From Arcicella lustrica (lineage in GTDB: Bacteria; Bacteroidota; Bacteroidia; Cytophagales; Spirosomataceae), in assembly GCF_034930985.1 (NCBI RefSeq), contig NZ_JAYGIM010000013.1, positions 1-64,000 on the forward strand: a DNA stretch of 64,000 nt, in the 5' to 3' direction. The notes beneath the pieces were generated by a model, which saw only the letters and a list, made by a program, of their open reading frames with translations, searched no databases and was not told the DNA's origin. Positions 34,871 through 43,406 of the stretch are shown piece by piece (position 1 is the stretch's first letter; the number at the start of each line of letters is the position of its first letter). A program made the translations under genes and the position numbers.

Positions 34871-35547
34871 TCTGCCTTAAAGATAAAACCCATTCCAGAT
34901 TTTGTATGAATGAGTTTAGGTTCAAAATCTTTATCAATCTTTTTACGTAAGTAATTGATATACACGTCAATAAAGTTAGTCCCTGTATCAAAATGCGTAT
35001 CCCAAACTTTATCAGCAATTTCAGTTCTACTCAGAATTCTTTCAGCATTTTGCATCATGTATTCTAGTAATTTGAATTCTTTGGGCGTTAAATTAATATC
35101 AATTCCTGAACGACTTACGGTTTTTGTCTGGTTGTTCAATTCTAAATTATCATATTTCAAGATAAATCCTTGATGGTTTGTCTTGCCATTTTGGCGTTTC
35201 ATCAAAGCCCGAATACGCACGTGCAATTCTCTGAAATCAAAAGGTTTCACCAAGTAATCGTCTGCTCCAGCATCAAAACCCTCTACTTTATCATCAGTCG
35301 TTCCCAAAGCAGTAAGCATAATAATCAAAGTATCTGGCTTGGCTGAGCGAATATCTTTGCAAAGCTCTAAACCGTTGAGTTTCGGTAAAATTATATCCGT
35401 GATGATTAAATCATAATCATTTTGTAAAGCCAATTTTCGCCCCATCATGCCATCGTAAGCAAGCGTAACGGTATAATCGTTTTCTTCTAATCCTCGTTTT
35501 ACCAAAGAGGCAATTCTTTCGTCGTCTTCAATAATGAGAATGTTCAT
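34867..35547 (-). CDS. OmpR-family response regulator paired with the kinase
   Basis: A 226-residue response regulator with receiver domain (acidic pocket EDD at 7-9, phosphoacceptor Asp51 in IITDIILPKLNG, Lys in VKPFDFREL) and a winged-helix DNA-binding domain (LTPKEFKLLEYMMQNAERILSRTEIADKVWD, in pieces) ending YINYLRKKIDKDFEPKLIHTKSGMGFIFK (in pieces). It is transcribed first, with the kinase gene following at a four-base overlap. The similarity is to CusR/ArlR-type regulators. Genes next door are not obviously regulated by it, but the CzcCBA efflux cluster 5 kb to the right is a possible target; that is a guess. Confidence 0.95.
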   Translation of the reverse strand: MNILIIEDDERIASLVKRGLEENDYTVTLAYDGMMGRKLALQNDYDLIITDIILPKLNGLELCKDIRSAKPDTLIIMLTALGTTDDKVEGFDAGADDYLVKPFDFRELHVRIRALMKRQNGKTNHQGFILKYDNLELNNQTKTVSRSGIDINLTPKEFKLLEYMMQNAERILSRTEIADKVWDTHFDTGTNFIDVYINYLRKKIDKDFEPKLIHTKSGMGFIFKAE

Positions 35548-35929
35548 GATTTTTATTTTGTGAGTATGCTTATTCCGTATTTACAAATTTAGATGAATTA
35601 TTGATGACGATTGTTGTTCGTAAATGAATCTGTTAAAAATACAAAATTACAATTGTGATGAAGCCTTTATTCAAACATCTTTTTGAATAAATAATCGTTT
35701 ACTCATTTAAGTATTTTTCAAACAATAAAAATGAAATACCTTCGTAGAAAATTATGCAAAATACTTTTTAAGGAACAAAAATCTTGATAAGCTTTGTTAC
35801 CTTTGAGCCTTCCAATGACAAAAGCTCTTTTTAAAGAAAATAAATTGGATAAAAACAATCAACAAGACATTTTAACTGCTTGTCCTCTGATGTGTAAATT
35901 GAAAATTAGAGGAAACAATATCTTTACTA
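35548..35929. other. divergent intergenic region with a -7 box
   Basis: 382 bases between the regulator gene (leftward) and the DUF4833 gene (rightward). TACCTTTG at 35798-35805 matches TAnnTTTG and could drive the DUF4833 gene, leaving a leader of about 120 bases; no TTG stands at the right distance. A short open frame at 35794-35982 begins at this box and overlaps the DUF4833 start; it is not supported. Nothing else was recognised. Confidence 0.4.
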
Positions 35930-36484
35930 ATGCGATTTTCAAAAACAATCATTATCCTCTCTATTCTATTTGTATTCAATAGTTTAGCTCAAAAAAACAA
36001 GACGGTTCCTGCAACCGATGTTTTCCCAACTCCTCCTGATACAGATATTCGTTTATTTTATATTCAGCGAAGTTCTAATTCAAATACAGTAATTTATGAT
36101 GCCAACCTGACGGCGGATAAAAAACTAAATCCTAAAAGTCCAGTGCATACTTATTGGATAAAATATAATGAAGGTGGGCGCAAACAAGAATTGACTAATA
36201 TTCAACGAACCCTTGCTTATGGTTTATATACTAAAGAAGTTGAGACGGAAAAAGAAAGTTATGACGGACACTTTTTGGCATATCGCAAAAGAAAGTTTGT
36301 CGTAAAAATTACTCCACAAGGCGAACCAGTAGCATTATTTCCCATTAACGGGAAAATGCAAATTCTTAAAAAAGTATTTGTAAAAGTTGACGAAAGTGGC
36401 ATGATGCCTTCGGTGGTATATGTAGAGCTTTGGGGAAAAGACCCTGCAACAGGCAAAGAAGTTTACGAGAAATTCAAACCATAA
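35930..36484 (+). CDS. DUF4833-domain secreted protein
   Basis: A 184-residue exported protein with signal peptide (RFSKTIIILSILFVFNSLAQ). The DUF4833 pattern is present: DIRLFYIQRSSNSNTVIYDANL, SPVHTYWIKYNEGGRKQELTNIQRTLAYGLY (in pieces), and KFVVKITPQGEPVALFPINGKMQILKKVFVK (in pieces). The family's function is unknown. It is followed on the same strand by nuoD, from which it is separated by an inverted-repeat region; whether they are co-transcribed is unclear. Confidence 0.85.
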   Translation: MRFSKTIIILSILFVFNSLAQKNKTVPATDVFPTPPDTDIRLFYIQRSSNSNTVIYDANLTADKKLNPKSPVHTYWIKYNEGGRKQELTNIQRTLAYGLYTKEVETEKESYDGHFLAYRKRKFVVKITPQGEPVALFPINGKMQILKKVFVKVDESGMMPSVVYVELWGKDPATGKEVYEKFKP

Positions 36485-36486
36485 TA

Positions 36487-36572
36487 TTGAGTGAGGAGTT
36501 GTGAATGCTGAGTTGTGAGTTGTGAATGTGGAGTAATATTCCGATTCCAAACTCAAAAAACTCCTCACTCAA
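36487..36572. repeat. inverted repeat in the nuoD leader with word-like repeats
   Basis: A perfect 14-base inverted repeat, TTGAGTGAGGAGTT (36487-36500) and AACTCCTCACTCAA (36559-36572), encloses 58 bases. The left half also repeats GAGTTGTGA and GTTGTGAATG, and the right half repeats CAAAACTCAA words, so the two halves are related in inverted order beyond the perfect part. It is noncoding and lies just before the nuoD start. Confidence 0.65.
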
Positions 36573-36594
36573 AACTCAACATTCAAAACTCAAA

Positions 36595-37803
36595 ATGATT
36601 CAATATCAATATAAACCCGAAAACTTTCGGCTTTCTGATCCTAACAAACATCAGTTAAAGGATTTGAAATCGGAAGAAATGATTTTATCACTTGGTCCTC
36701 AGCACCCATCAACGCATGGAGTTTTGAGAATGGAAGTGGTTTCTGATGGTGAATTGGTGGTGGATGTTGTGCCACATTTGGGTTATTTGCATCGCTGTTT
36801 TGAAAAACATGCAGAGTCGTTACCATTCAATCAAATCATACCTTATGTAGATAGAATAGATTATTTGGCAGCCATGAATTCAGAACATGCTTATGTAATG
36901 GGCGTAGAAAAACTCTTGGATTTAGAAGGAAAACTCCCCAAACGTATTGAATATATTCGTGTCTTGGTGGCAGAATTAAATCGTTTGGCTTCGCATTTTG
37001 TAGCTGTGGGTACTTATGGTTTGGATATTGGGGCATACACTGCTTTTTTGTGGGTAATGCGTGACCGGGAGCATATTCAGCGATTATTAGAATGGATTAC
37101 TGGAGCAAGAATGCTCTATAATTATATTTGGGTAGGTGGTTTGTTTTATGATTTACCCGTTGGTTTTGAGGAGCGTTGTACAGAATTTATCAATTACTTA
37201 AAACCTAAAATGGTTGAGTTAAGAGAATTGATTATCGAAAACAAAATCTTCATTCAAAGGACTGCCAATGTTGGTGTATTGCCAATGGCATTGGCAATCA
37301 ATTATGGTTGTACTGGTCCAGTACTAAGAGGTTCGGGACTAAAAGTTGATTTACGTAAAGTAGATGGCTATTCAGTTTATCCAGAATTAGATTTTGATAT
37401 TCCTGTGGGCAAAGGCGAAATGGGAACAGTAGGCGATTGTTGGGATAGAAACTATGTTAGAGTATTAGAATGCGATGAATCTATCAAGATTATTGAACAA
37501 TGTTTGATACAATTAACCAACGACCATAAACGTACTACCGAATTCAACCCACAAGCTTTAGTACCAAAAAAGATTCGTCCACAAGCGATGGATTTATATA
37601 CTCGTGCCGAAAACCCAAAAGGAGAATTAGGCTTCTTTTTCCGCACCGACGGACGTTCGGATATTCCTGTACGTTTAAAAGCCAGAGCTTGTTCGCTACA
37701 TAATTTATCAATCATTCCAGAAATCAGCCGTGGAGCGATGTTGGCAGATTTAGTCGCCATCATTGGCTCAATGGATTTGGTAATGGGCGAAGTGGATAGG
37801 TAA
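36595..37803 (+). CDS. nuoD: NADH-quinone oxidoreductase subunit D
   Basis: The 49-kDa subunit of complex I, which forms part of the quinone chamber at the membrane interface; 402 residues, normal length. The family's start region MILSLGPQHPSTHGVLRM contains the conserved HPSTHG, followed by HLGYLHRCFEKHAE, the YVDRIDYLAAMNSEHAYVM segment and MALAINYGCTGPVLRGSG. The ATG at 36595 is used; an in-frame upstream extension runs through the inverted repeat. No other nuo genes adjoin, so this is a solitary nuoD, unlike the usual nuoA-N operon. Confidence 0.95.
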   Translation: MIQYQYKPENFRLSDPNKHQLKDLKSEEMILSLGPQHPSTHGVLRMEVVSDGELVVDVVPHLGYLHRCFEKHAESLPFNQIIPYVDRIDYLAAMNSEHAYVMGVEKLLDLEGKLPKRIEYIRVLVAELNRLASHFVAVGTYGLDIGAYTAFLWVMRDREHIQRLLEWITGARMLYNYIWVGGLFYDLPVGFEERCTEFINYLKPKMVELRELIIENKIFIQRTANVGVLPMALAINYGCTGPVLRGSGLKVDLRKVDGYSVYPELDFDIPVGKGEMGTVGDCWDRNYVRVLECDESIKIIEQCLIQLTNDHKRTTEFNPQALVPKKIRPQAMDLYTRAENPKGELGFFFRTDGRSDIPVRLKARACSLHNLSIIPEISRGAMLADLVAIIGSMDLVMGEVDR

Positions 37804-37804
37804 A

Positions 37805-37821
37805 ACGGGTTTTCAACCCGT
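37805..37821. terminator. hairpin after nuoD
   Basis: ACGGGTT (37805-37811) and AACCCGT (37815-37821) form a 7-base stem with a 3-base loop directly after the nuoD stop codon. The plus-strand tail is A-rich; the minus-strand tail is TTTTACC, so it may work mainly for transcription coming from the leftward RES operon. Confidence 0.4.
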
Positions 37822-37948
37822 AAAAATTAAATTGGCAACTCATTACACAATTGAAAAATACTGATATTTTACTCGCTCAATCCTATTAATCTATTTATAT
37901 AGCATATTTATATTGCTTGATTTAAGGGTATATATCTATTTAATAATT

Positions 37949-38989
37949 CTAACTAAGTTTTTTTTCAGAAGTAAATTTTATTGAAGTTACTTCATGGAGT
38001 GTAGTTTTTATACACTCAAATGCACGATCATTGAAGATTGCAATATTATATCCTTGAGGGTTTAAAGAGCTCCTAAACTCAACTCCATCGAAACCAATTG
38101 ATTTAATAAATTCACATAGATATTGAGTGGGAAGGTAGTCTAACTCACTGTCTTGTCGTCGAATGGGTTTTGATAGTTCTTTTTCTAATTTCGACAAATA
38201 ATTCTTATGATTTAGATATTCTCCAATAAAGTCTTCATCAAGTAAAAAGGGGCTTATTTTTGAAGTATCTCTTAAATTTAGCACATTAATGTCTTCATTA
38301 ATTTTAAATTCAGCAATAGTAACATAGTCATATAATGAAGCTCTGGTTTCATATAATGTCGTTTCTTCATCATTAGAAACATACAAGTAAGATATACCTT
38401 TCGGATTAGCTCGACCAGCGGTAGATTTATCAACAGGAGGCTTCCCCATTTCAACTGCCTCAAACTTCTTTTCACCAAAACAAATTCTGGCTCGATAGAA
38501 ACGTTTACCTTTTTTGTATGATTTTGGATATTTCTCCAGAAGTCTTTCAAGAAGGTCTAAGTTCAGGGTATTTTCAAGAAAAAAACGATTACTATATTTA
38601 ATTTTATGAACTAAAACATCCCAGTTTATCTCCTGATTCTCAATTGATTTATCCTTATAATGAAAATCCAAAGGCGTACTCATCAACGTAGCGTTTTGTT
38701 CTAATTCTTCGGCACAAATTTTCTCAAGTAAACCCTTTATCGTGTCAGGGTTTTCTATTCTGAATAAATTATCCCAATCTCTTTTTAAACATTCATGAAG
38801 AGGTAACCCATTCTCAACAGTAGGTTTGTAAATAGAAATTAACAATTGAAAAAAGATTAATAATTCGGAAGGTAATATTAATTCTATGTTTTTTGATTCA
38901 CAGAAATTACAATCACCTTTTTGAGTAGAATATGAGATTATGTAGTTTTTTAACTCAGAATCCCAAAAGCAATTCGGACAACAGTGCAT
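37949..38989 (-). CDS. RES-domain protein with N-terminal zinc ribbon and HEPN-like region
   Basis: A 346-residue protein, last gene of the three-gene cassette. The N-terminus has a zinc ribbon (CPNC at 4-7 and CNFC at 27-30), then a helical region (about 40-155) that I take as the HEPN/RES N-terminal domain. The C-terminal RES domain (about 160-335) has FYRAR (Arg166), GRANPKGISYLYVS, TLYETR (Glu214), and GVEFRSSLNPQGYNIAIF with Ser307/308 and Asn315, the Arg-Glu-Ser pattern for which the family is named. RES proteins such as MbcT are NAD+ phosphorylases or degraders that act as toxins. All catalytic positions appear intact. No antitoxin of the Xre/MbcA type is adjacent, so control must come from the two partner genes, or the zinc-ribbon/HEPN region. 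Confidence 0.85.
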   Translation of the reverse strand: MHCCPNCFWDSELKNYIISYSTQKGDCNFCESKNIELILPSELLIFFQLLISIYKPTVENGLPLHECLKRDWDNLFRIENPDTIKGLLEKICAEELEQNATLMSTPLDFHYKDKSIENQEINWDVLVHKIKYSNRFFLENTLNLDLLERLLEKYPKSYKKGKRFYRARICFGEKKFEAVEMGKPPVDKSTAGRANPKGISYLYVSNDEETTLYETRASLYDYVTIAEFKINEDINVLNLRDTSKISPFLLDEDFIGEYLNHKNYLSKLEKELSKPIRRQDSELDYLPTQYLCEFIKSIGFDGVEFRSSLNPQGYNIAIFNDRAFECIKTTLHEVTSIKFTSEKKLS

Positions 38990-38991
38990 TA

Positions 38992-39942
38992 TTATAAATT
39001 GGTGAGAAGTTGAATAACTAATTCGATATGATTCACTACAGATAATTTCTTAAGTGTTCCAAGCCCAGGATAATGTTCCTTTTCACTTAGATTTAAAAAC
39101 TCGATAGTAGCAGATGTTTTAAAATAGGAGTGGGATTTGAGAAATATCATTAACTTATTCAATGATTCTGCAAATTTTCCAGCAATATCTACCGTATCTT
39201 CATTAGAATTTGAAACAAAATGACCTATTCTGATTTTATTATTATCATCAGGATAAGTTAAGTGTATAACCACAGCATAAGGTAAAAAACCACCTTCGGC
39301 GAAAGGTTCTCCTATTGTTAGATAATCTGAAAACCCTGCATATCCTTCTTCTGAAAAATAAAGATGTTCTTCTGAAAAAAACTCATCAGTATTATTAGAG
39401 TAATCTTTATTCTTTTTTTGTTGCCGAAAAGAGTCGGTTAATGTAATAACTGTCTGCCTCTTAAAATTCCTGTCATATCGTTTACTGACTCTATCCGAGT
39501 TGATAACATTATACTTGACCTCCCTGTTTTTATTAAACTCATTGATGATGGCTAAATCATCTAATTGTTCATTATGGATAAGTGTGAAATTGGCATTTAG
39601 TAAATTACAATCGTCTAAAAACTTGATTTGTTTAGAAAAATCTACCTCGCTTTTTATATAAATTCCTATTTGAAAATTATCATAATCTCCAAGTCTATTT
39701 TTAATAAAATCTACTATTATTTGCTGTTTTCCTCCTTTTAGTTCTCCCTCTATAGGATTTATGATAATGGTAAAATTGATACCCTTCTGTATAAATAGAG
39801 TTAATGTTTTTTCTAAAACAGAGATGGATTCTTTTACAGGTTCAATAATGGGAGACACTTTTTTTGATTGAGCAATTTTGTCACTCAAATCTCTGAGTGC
39901 AATAAGCTCAAATTGTTTACTTCTAATAAGTGGAAAGTACAT
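38992..39942 (-). CDS. sce7725-family protein (beta-protein-like)
   Basis: A 316-residue protein whose start MYFPLIRSKQFELIALRDL and following PIIEPVKESI match the sce7725 family, a relative of the phage beta-protein family; both names are from memory. The first half alternates strands and helices as in a barrel-like fold (TIIINPIEG, FQIGIYIKSE, ANFTLIHNE), and the second half contains RQTVITLTDSFRQQKK and a FSEEGYAGFSDYLTIGEPFAEGGFLPYAVVIHLTY stretch (in pieces). No catalytic motif is clear. It lies 14 bases after the sce7726-like gene and 2 bases before the RES gene, so the three are one operon. Its function is unknown; it may be the recognition or structural component. Confidence 0.8.
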   Translation of the reverse strand: MYFPLIRSKQFELIALRDLSDKIAQSKKVSPIIEPVKESISVLEKTLTLFIQKGINFTIIINPIEGELKGGKQQIIVDFIKNRLGDYDNFQIGIYIKSEVDFSKQIKFLDDCNLLNANFTLIHNEQLDDLAIINEFNKNREVKYNVINSDRVSKRYDRNFKRQTVITLTDSFRQQKKNKDYSNNTDEFFSEEHLYFSEEGYAGFSDYLTIGEPFAEGGFLPYAVVIHLTYPDDNNKIRIGHFVSNSNEDTVDIAGKFAESLNKLMIFLKSHSYFKTSATIEFLNLSEKEHYPGLGTLKKLSVVNHIELVIQLLTNL

Positions 39943-39956
39943 AGGTAAATAGTAGT

Positions 39957-40850
39957 TTATTTAAGAAATGGAGTATTCAAAAAATCATCTAAAGCTTGAT
40001 ATTCAGATTTAGAAAAATCTAAGCATAGACATATATGTTTTATTTCATTTAATTTTTTCTTGTTTAAATATTCAAGTTCTTTCAGATTTCTTTTTTTCAA
40101 TTCTTGAAATACTAGCTTTTGTAGCTTTTCTGGAGCAATACTATTGGCTAGTTTAAGACATTCTTTAAAGAACAATGTGTTGGGTACATCTGGCAGTTTA
40201 CCAAATACAGATTCTAATAAACTACAATACTCATTTTTTCTTAAAAGTTTAAATAGCGTATTAGTATCCAAAAAAGCATTAGAGATATTCGATGTTTTAA
40301 TAGTCTCTAACTTAAATTTTTCATCAAGTACAATCAATCCCACATTTGAAAAATCTTTGTTTTTTTGAAGGATTGAAAGATACTTATCTTGCAATGTCCA
40401 ATGTGTTACGATATAAATTTCAGAAAAAACCTTTTGATAATCAAATATTTGTGTTTTTAATCTTTCGGGGGAATCAAGTTCAGTTTTGATTTCAAACACC
40501 CTGTTTTCTCCATTAATAAATACCAAATCAGCGATAGATTTACCAACCTTAAATTCATTTATAACAATAGATGTATTTTCCTTTAGCGTTTTATCTTTTA
40601 TAATTTTCTTAAGAATGGTGTTTTTATAAACATATTCATTTCTATAATTTTTAGATAATAGTTTATATATATCTTTGATAAATTCTCCATTATTTTTACT
40701 CTTAAATGACAAAAACAAATCACTATGCCGATTAATCTTATCGGTAAAATGAGTATAATCTGACTCTTTAATCACCTTTCTAAAGGTTGTATTACTGAGA
40801 ATTTCAGAAGCTACTCTGTATGTATCATTTTGTTTTTGTTTTGAAAGCAT
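39957..40850 (-). CDS. sce7726-family protein with PD-(D/E)xK nuclease-like motif
   Basis: A 297-residue protein, first gene of the cassette. The central region has NEYVYKN with Glu72, then ADLVF with Asp108, FEIKTELDS with Glu120-x-Lys122, and KTQIFDYQKVFSEIYIVTH with Gln134 and Tyr138. This spacing is that of RecB-like PD-(D/E)xK nucleases, and the whole agrees with the sce7726 family that is often coded beside sce7725. The N-terminal 60 residues and C-terminal 110 are helical and charged. By analogy it may cut or bind nucleic acid as the sensing part of a defence system; no experiment is known to me. Confidence 0.82.
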   Translation of the reverse strand: MLSKQKQNDTYRVASEILSNTTFRKVIKESDYTHFTDKINRHSDLFLSFKSKNNGEFIKDIYKLLSKNYRNEYVYKNTILKKIIKDKTLKENTSIVINEFKVGKSIADLVFINGENRVFEIKTELDSPERLKTQIFDYQKVFSEIYIVTHWTLQDKYLSILQKNKDFSNVGLIVLDEKFKLETIKTSNISNAFLDTNTLFKLLRKNEYCSLLESVFGKLPDVPNTLFFKECLKLANSIAPEKLQKLVFQELKKRNLKELEYLNKKKLNEIKHICLCLDFSKSEYQALDDFLNTPFLK

Positions 40851-41089
40851 TTGGTAATAATCTTATTTTAAAACTTTATACAAAATTCATACTTTAATAA
40901 CCATATTCATAGAATAACAAAAAAAAAAATTACTTATCAGAGTCTAGCCCCAAACACAGCTATATTTTCAATCAACTAACATAAACTCTCTCCTTCTCTA
41001 ATAATTTTCTAATAATTTTCTAAAACCTCTCTAACTGCCTTTCTCCCTTGAATCCTCCACATTTGTAACATCAATTAAAGATTTACAAG

Positions 41090-42349
41090 ATGATGCGGCT
41101 CCGAGAAATTTCATTCATTATCACGCTTGTTTTTTTAATGTATAAACCTTCTTCAGCGCAAGAAATTTATACTTTACAAAAAGCATTACAAGCAGCCAAA
41201 GCAAATAATCCTTTGCTGGCTACTCAGCAACTTAATATTGGTATTACTGCAACCGACATTGTAAGTGCGCAACTTCGTCCAAATCTTAATTTGAACAACC
41301 AGACACTTGTACTTACTCGTCCTGCTGCCTATCCAGCTAACACCGATTGGGCAAGCGCACAGAACCGACAAGTTTGGTGGCAATTGACGAAAGTAATTCA
41401 ATTGCCTTCGCAACGTCAGGCAAAAATAGATTTAGCACAGAAAAACACGGTGCTTTCACAAAAAGCCTTTGTCGAAACCGAAAGAAATGTTTTACAAGAT
41501 GTGGCTTTGAAATGGTTGGATGTTTGGACAGCTCGTAAGCAATTAGATATTCTACAGATTGCTAAAACCAATACGGATAGTTTGGTGAGTATCAATAAAA
41601 TTCGATTGGGCAAAGAAGTAATTACTTCAACCGACCTTACTCGTACAGCTTTATTAGCGAATCAATATGATTTACAGCTCAAATCAAATGAAAGAGTTTA
41701 CCTGAATGAATTATCGAATTTAAAATTCATGTTGGGAACCCAAGATAATATTGACATTGATGTAAAAGATGATTTCTCTTTTGCTTTTTCTCCAAAACTA
41801 GATTCCCTTTTGCAACAAGCTTTGAGAGATAGAAGTGATATTCAAGCCTATAAAGCGAGTATTCAAGCGGCAGAAAGTAATATAAAATTACAGAAATCAC
41901 TGGCAACACCACAGCCAACTTTAGGAATGATTTATAATCCACAAAATACAGTTCCATACATTGGTTTTTTCGGAGCGATAGATTTACCCTTTTTCTCAAG
42001 AAATCAAGGAGAAATCAAGAAGTCGTATTTGCAAAAACAACAAGCTGAAAAAGGTTTACAAGCAACCCAAACATTGATACAAACTGAGCTTTCAACGGCT
42101 TATAATACTTATCAAACTCAGAAACAGAATATAGAACAATTCAAAGATTTGCTCTCGAAATCTGAAAGTATTCTTAGTAGTGTAAAATATTCATATCTGC
42201 ATGGAGGCACTACGATTGTGGATTATTTAGAAGCCCAAAGAAGCTGGCTGGATACGCAACAACAGTATTACGACACATTACAACAATATCGCCAAAGCTA
42301 TATCAAACTACTTTATGCTTCTGGTTTAATCAATCAAATGGCACAATAA
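41090..42349 (+). CDS. TolC-family outer-membrane efflux protein (CzcC-like)
   Basis: The outer-membrane channel of a tripartite metal efflux pump, 419 residues. It has a signal peptide (REISFIITLVFLMYKPSSAQ) and the two repeated helical hairpin modules of TolC: EIYTLQKALQAAKANNPLLATQQLNI (in pieces) and LLQQALRDRSDIQAYKASIQAAESNIKLQKS (in pieces), with LNTDSLVSINKIRLGKEVITSTD-type turns between and YLEAQRSWLDTQQQYYDTLQQYRQ at the end (in pieces). Two adjacent ATGs exist at 41090 and 41093. The periplasmic adaptor follows after 4 bases, and the RND pump further on, so this is the C component of a CzcCBA-type system. Confidence 0.92.
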   Translation: MMRLREISFIITLVFLMYKPSSAQEIYTLQKALQAAKANNPLLATQQLNIGITATDIVSAQLRPNLNLNNQTLVLTRPAAYPANTDWASAQNRQVWWQLTKVIQLPSQRQAKIDLAQKNTVLSQKAFVETERNVLQDVALKWLDVWTARKQLDILQIAKTNTDSLVSINKIRLGKEVITSTDLTRTALLANQYDLQLKSNERVYLNELSNLKFMLGTQDNIDIDVKDDFSFAFSPKLDSLLQQALRDRSDIQAYKASIQAAESNIKLQKSLATPQPTLGMIYNPQNTVPYIGFFGAIDLPFFSRNQGEIKKSYLQKQQAEKGLQATQTLIQTELSTAYNTYQTQKQNIEQFKDLLSKSESILSSVKYSYLHGGTTIVDYLEAQRSWLDTQQQYYDTLQQYRQSYIKLLYASGLINQMAQ

Positions 42350-42353
42350 AACG

Positions 42354-43400
42354 ATGAAAAATATCTTAAGCATCCTCCTTTTTTCAGTCGGCATGATGGC
42401 TTGCGGAGGAAAAGAAAATCAAGCAACAAAACCGATTGATGTATTGCCAAAAGTACAGGAGAATGGCATGAAAATCGTTTTCCCAACTTCAACAAGTATG
42501 CAGTTTTTTGCTACAGAAACTTTGGGAAGCTCTTCGCTCAATGATGAAATTACTGCTCCAGCCAAAGTGTCGGCAACGGTGGTTTCTTCACAAGAAGGTG
42601 CTTCACAGAATATCATTTTGTTTGAAAATGCTGATTTGGCAACCAATTATACTTCGCTTTTACAGCATTTGCAGAATATTCGTCAGAAAGCGACAATCAT
42701 TCAGCAAAAGAAAACGATTATTGCTCGTAAAAAAGTAGAAGTAAGTCGTTTTGAAGATTTACAAAAAAATGGAGCTGGAACAGGAAAAGACGTAGCCAAT
42801 GCACAAGTAGATTTATTAAGTGCTGAAACAGAGTTAGCAATCGTACAAAACGATTTAGCCAACGAAAAAACAGCCATCATCGAGCATGAAACTAAGCTAA
42901 AAACAGGCGGTTTTAATCCAGAAACATTGAAAAACTCAAATATTGGAAAGGCTTTTATCATTTGTGATATTCCTGAAAATCAAATCACGAAAATTAAAGA
43001 AGGCGGCAATTGCACTTTACAATTTACGGCTTTCCCGAATGAAAAGTTTACAGGAAAAATTGAAGAAGTTGCCGATGTAATTGACGAATCGACCAGAATG
43101 GTGAAGCTGAGAATAAGCTTAAACAATTCAAGTCAAAAGTTAAAAGCAGGAATGTTTGCTACGGTTTTGTTTGGTGTAAGCGAAGGTTCTCATATCAATA
43201 TTGATAAAAATGCGGTGGTGACGGTTCAAGGTAAAAATTATGTTTTTGTAAAAAATGTGAACAATACTTTTGAACGTAGAGAAGTAAATATTGGCAATCA
43301 GATTGGTGATAGAATTGTTGTTTTTAGTGGTTTACAAAACGGAGAATCGGTTGCTGTTAAAGGAGTAATGCAGTTGAAGGGTTTGAGTTTTGGGTATTAG
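42354..43400 (+). CDS. RND efflux periplasmic adaptor lipoprotein (CzcB-like)
   Basis: The membrane-fusion protein joining the RND pump to the TolC-like channel; 348 residues with lipobox MMACG (Cys17). The lipoyl/hairpin part (about 60-190) includes QNIRQKATIIQQKKTIIARKKVEVSRFEDLQKNGAGTGKD (in pieces), a coiled coil, and the beta-barrel domain follows with GKAFIICDIPENQITKIKEGG, FPNEKFTGKIEEVADVIDESTRMVKLRI (in pieces) and a C-terminal VKGVMQLKGLSFG. The RIS-type adaptor pattern fits heavy-metal efflux. It overlaps the channel gene's transcript (4-base gap) and precedes a 224-base gap that carries repeats before the next gene. Confidence 0.92.
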   Translation: MKNILSILLFSVGMMACGGKENQATKPIDVLPKVQENGMKIVFPTSTSMQFFATETLGSSSLNDEITAPAKVSATVVSSQEGASQNIILFENADLATNYTSLLQHLQNIRQKATIIQQKKTIIARKKVEVSRFEDLQKNGAGTGKDVANAQVDLLSAETELAIVQNDLANEKTAIIEHETKLKTGGFNPETLKNSNIGKAFIICDIPENQITKIKEGGNCTLQFTAFPNEKFTGKIEEVADVIDESTRMVKLRISLNNSSQKLKAGMFATVLFGVSEGSHINIDKNAVVTVQGKNYVFVKNVNNTFERREVNIGNQIGDRIVVFSGLQNGESVAVKGVMQLKGLSFGY

Positions 43401-43406
43401 GATTTC

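Noticed and set aside
35794..35982. Short plus-strand frame before the DUF4833 gene
   Set aside because: Overlaps the signal-peptide start of the DUF4833 gene and starts at a promoter box; no family resemblance.
37803..41089. Attachment sites or direct repeats flanking the sce7726-sce7725-RES cassette
   Set aside because: No matching direct repeats, tRNA or integrase could be found at either side; the cassette is called accessory only from composition and gene type.
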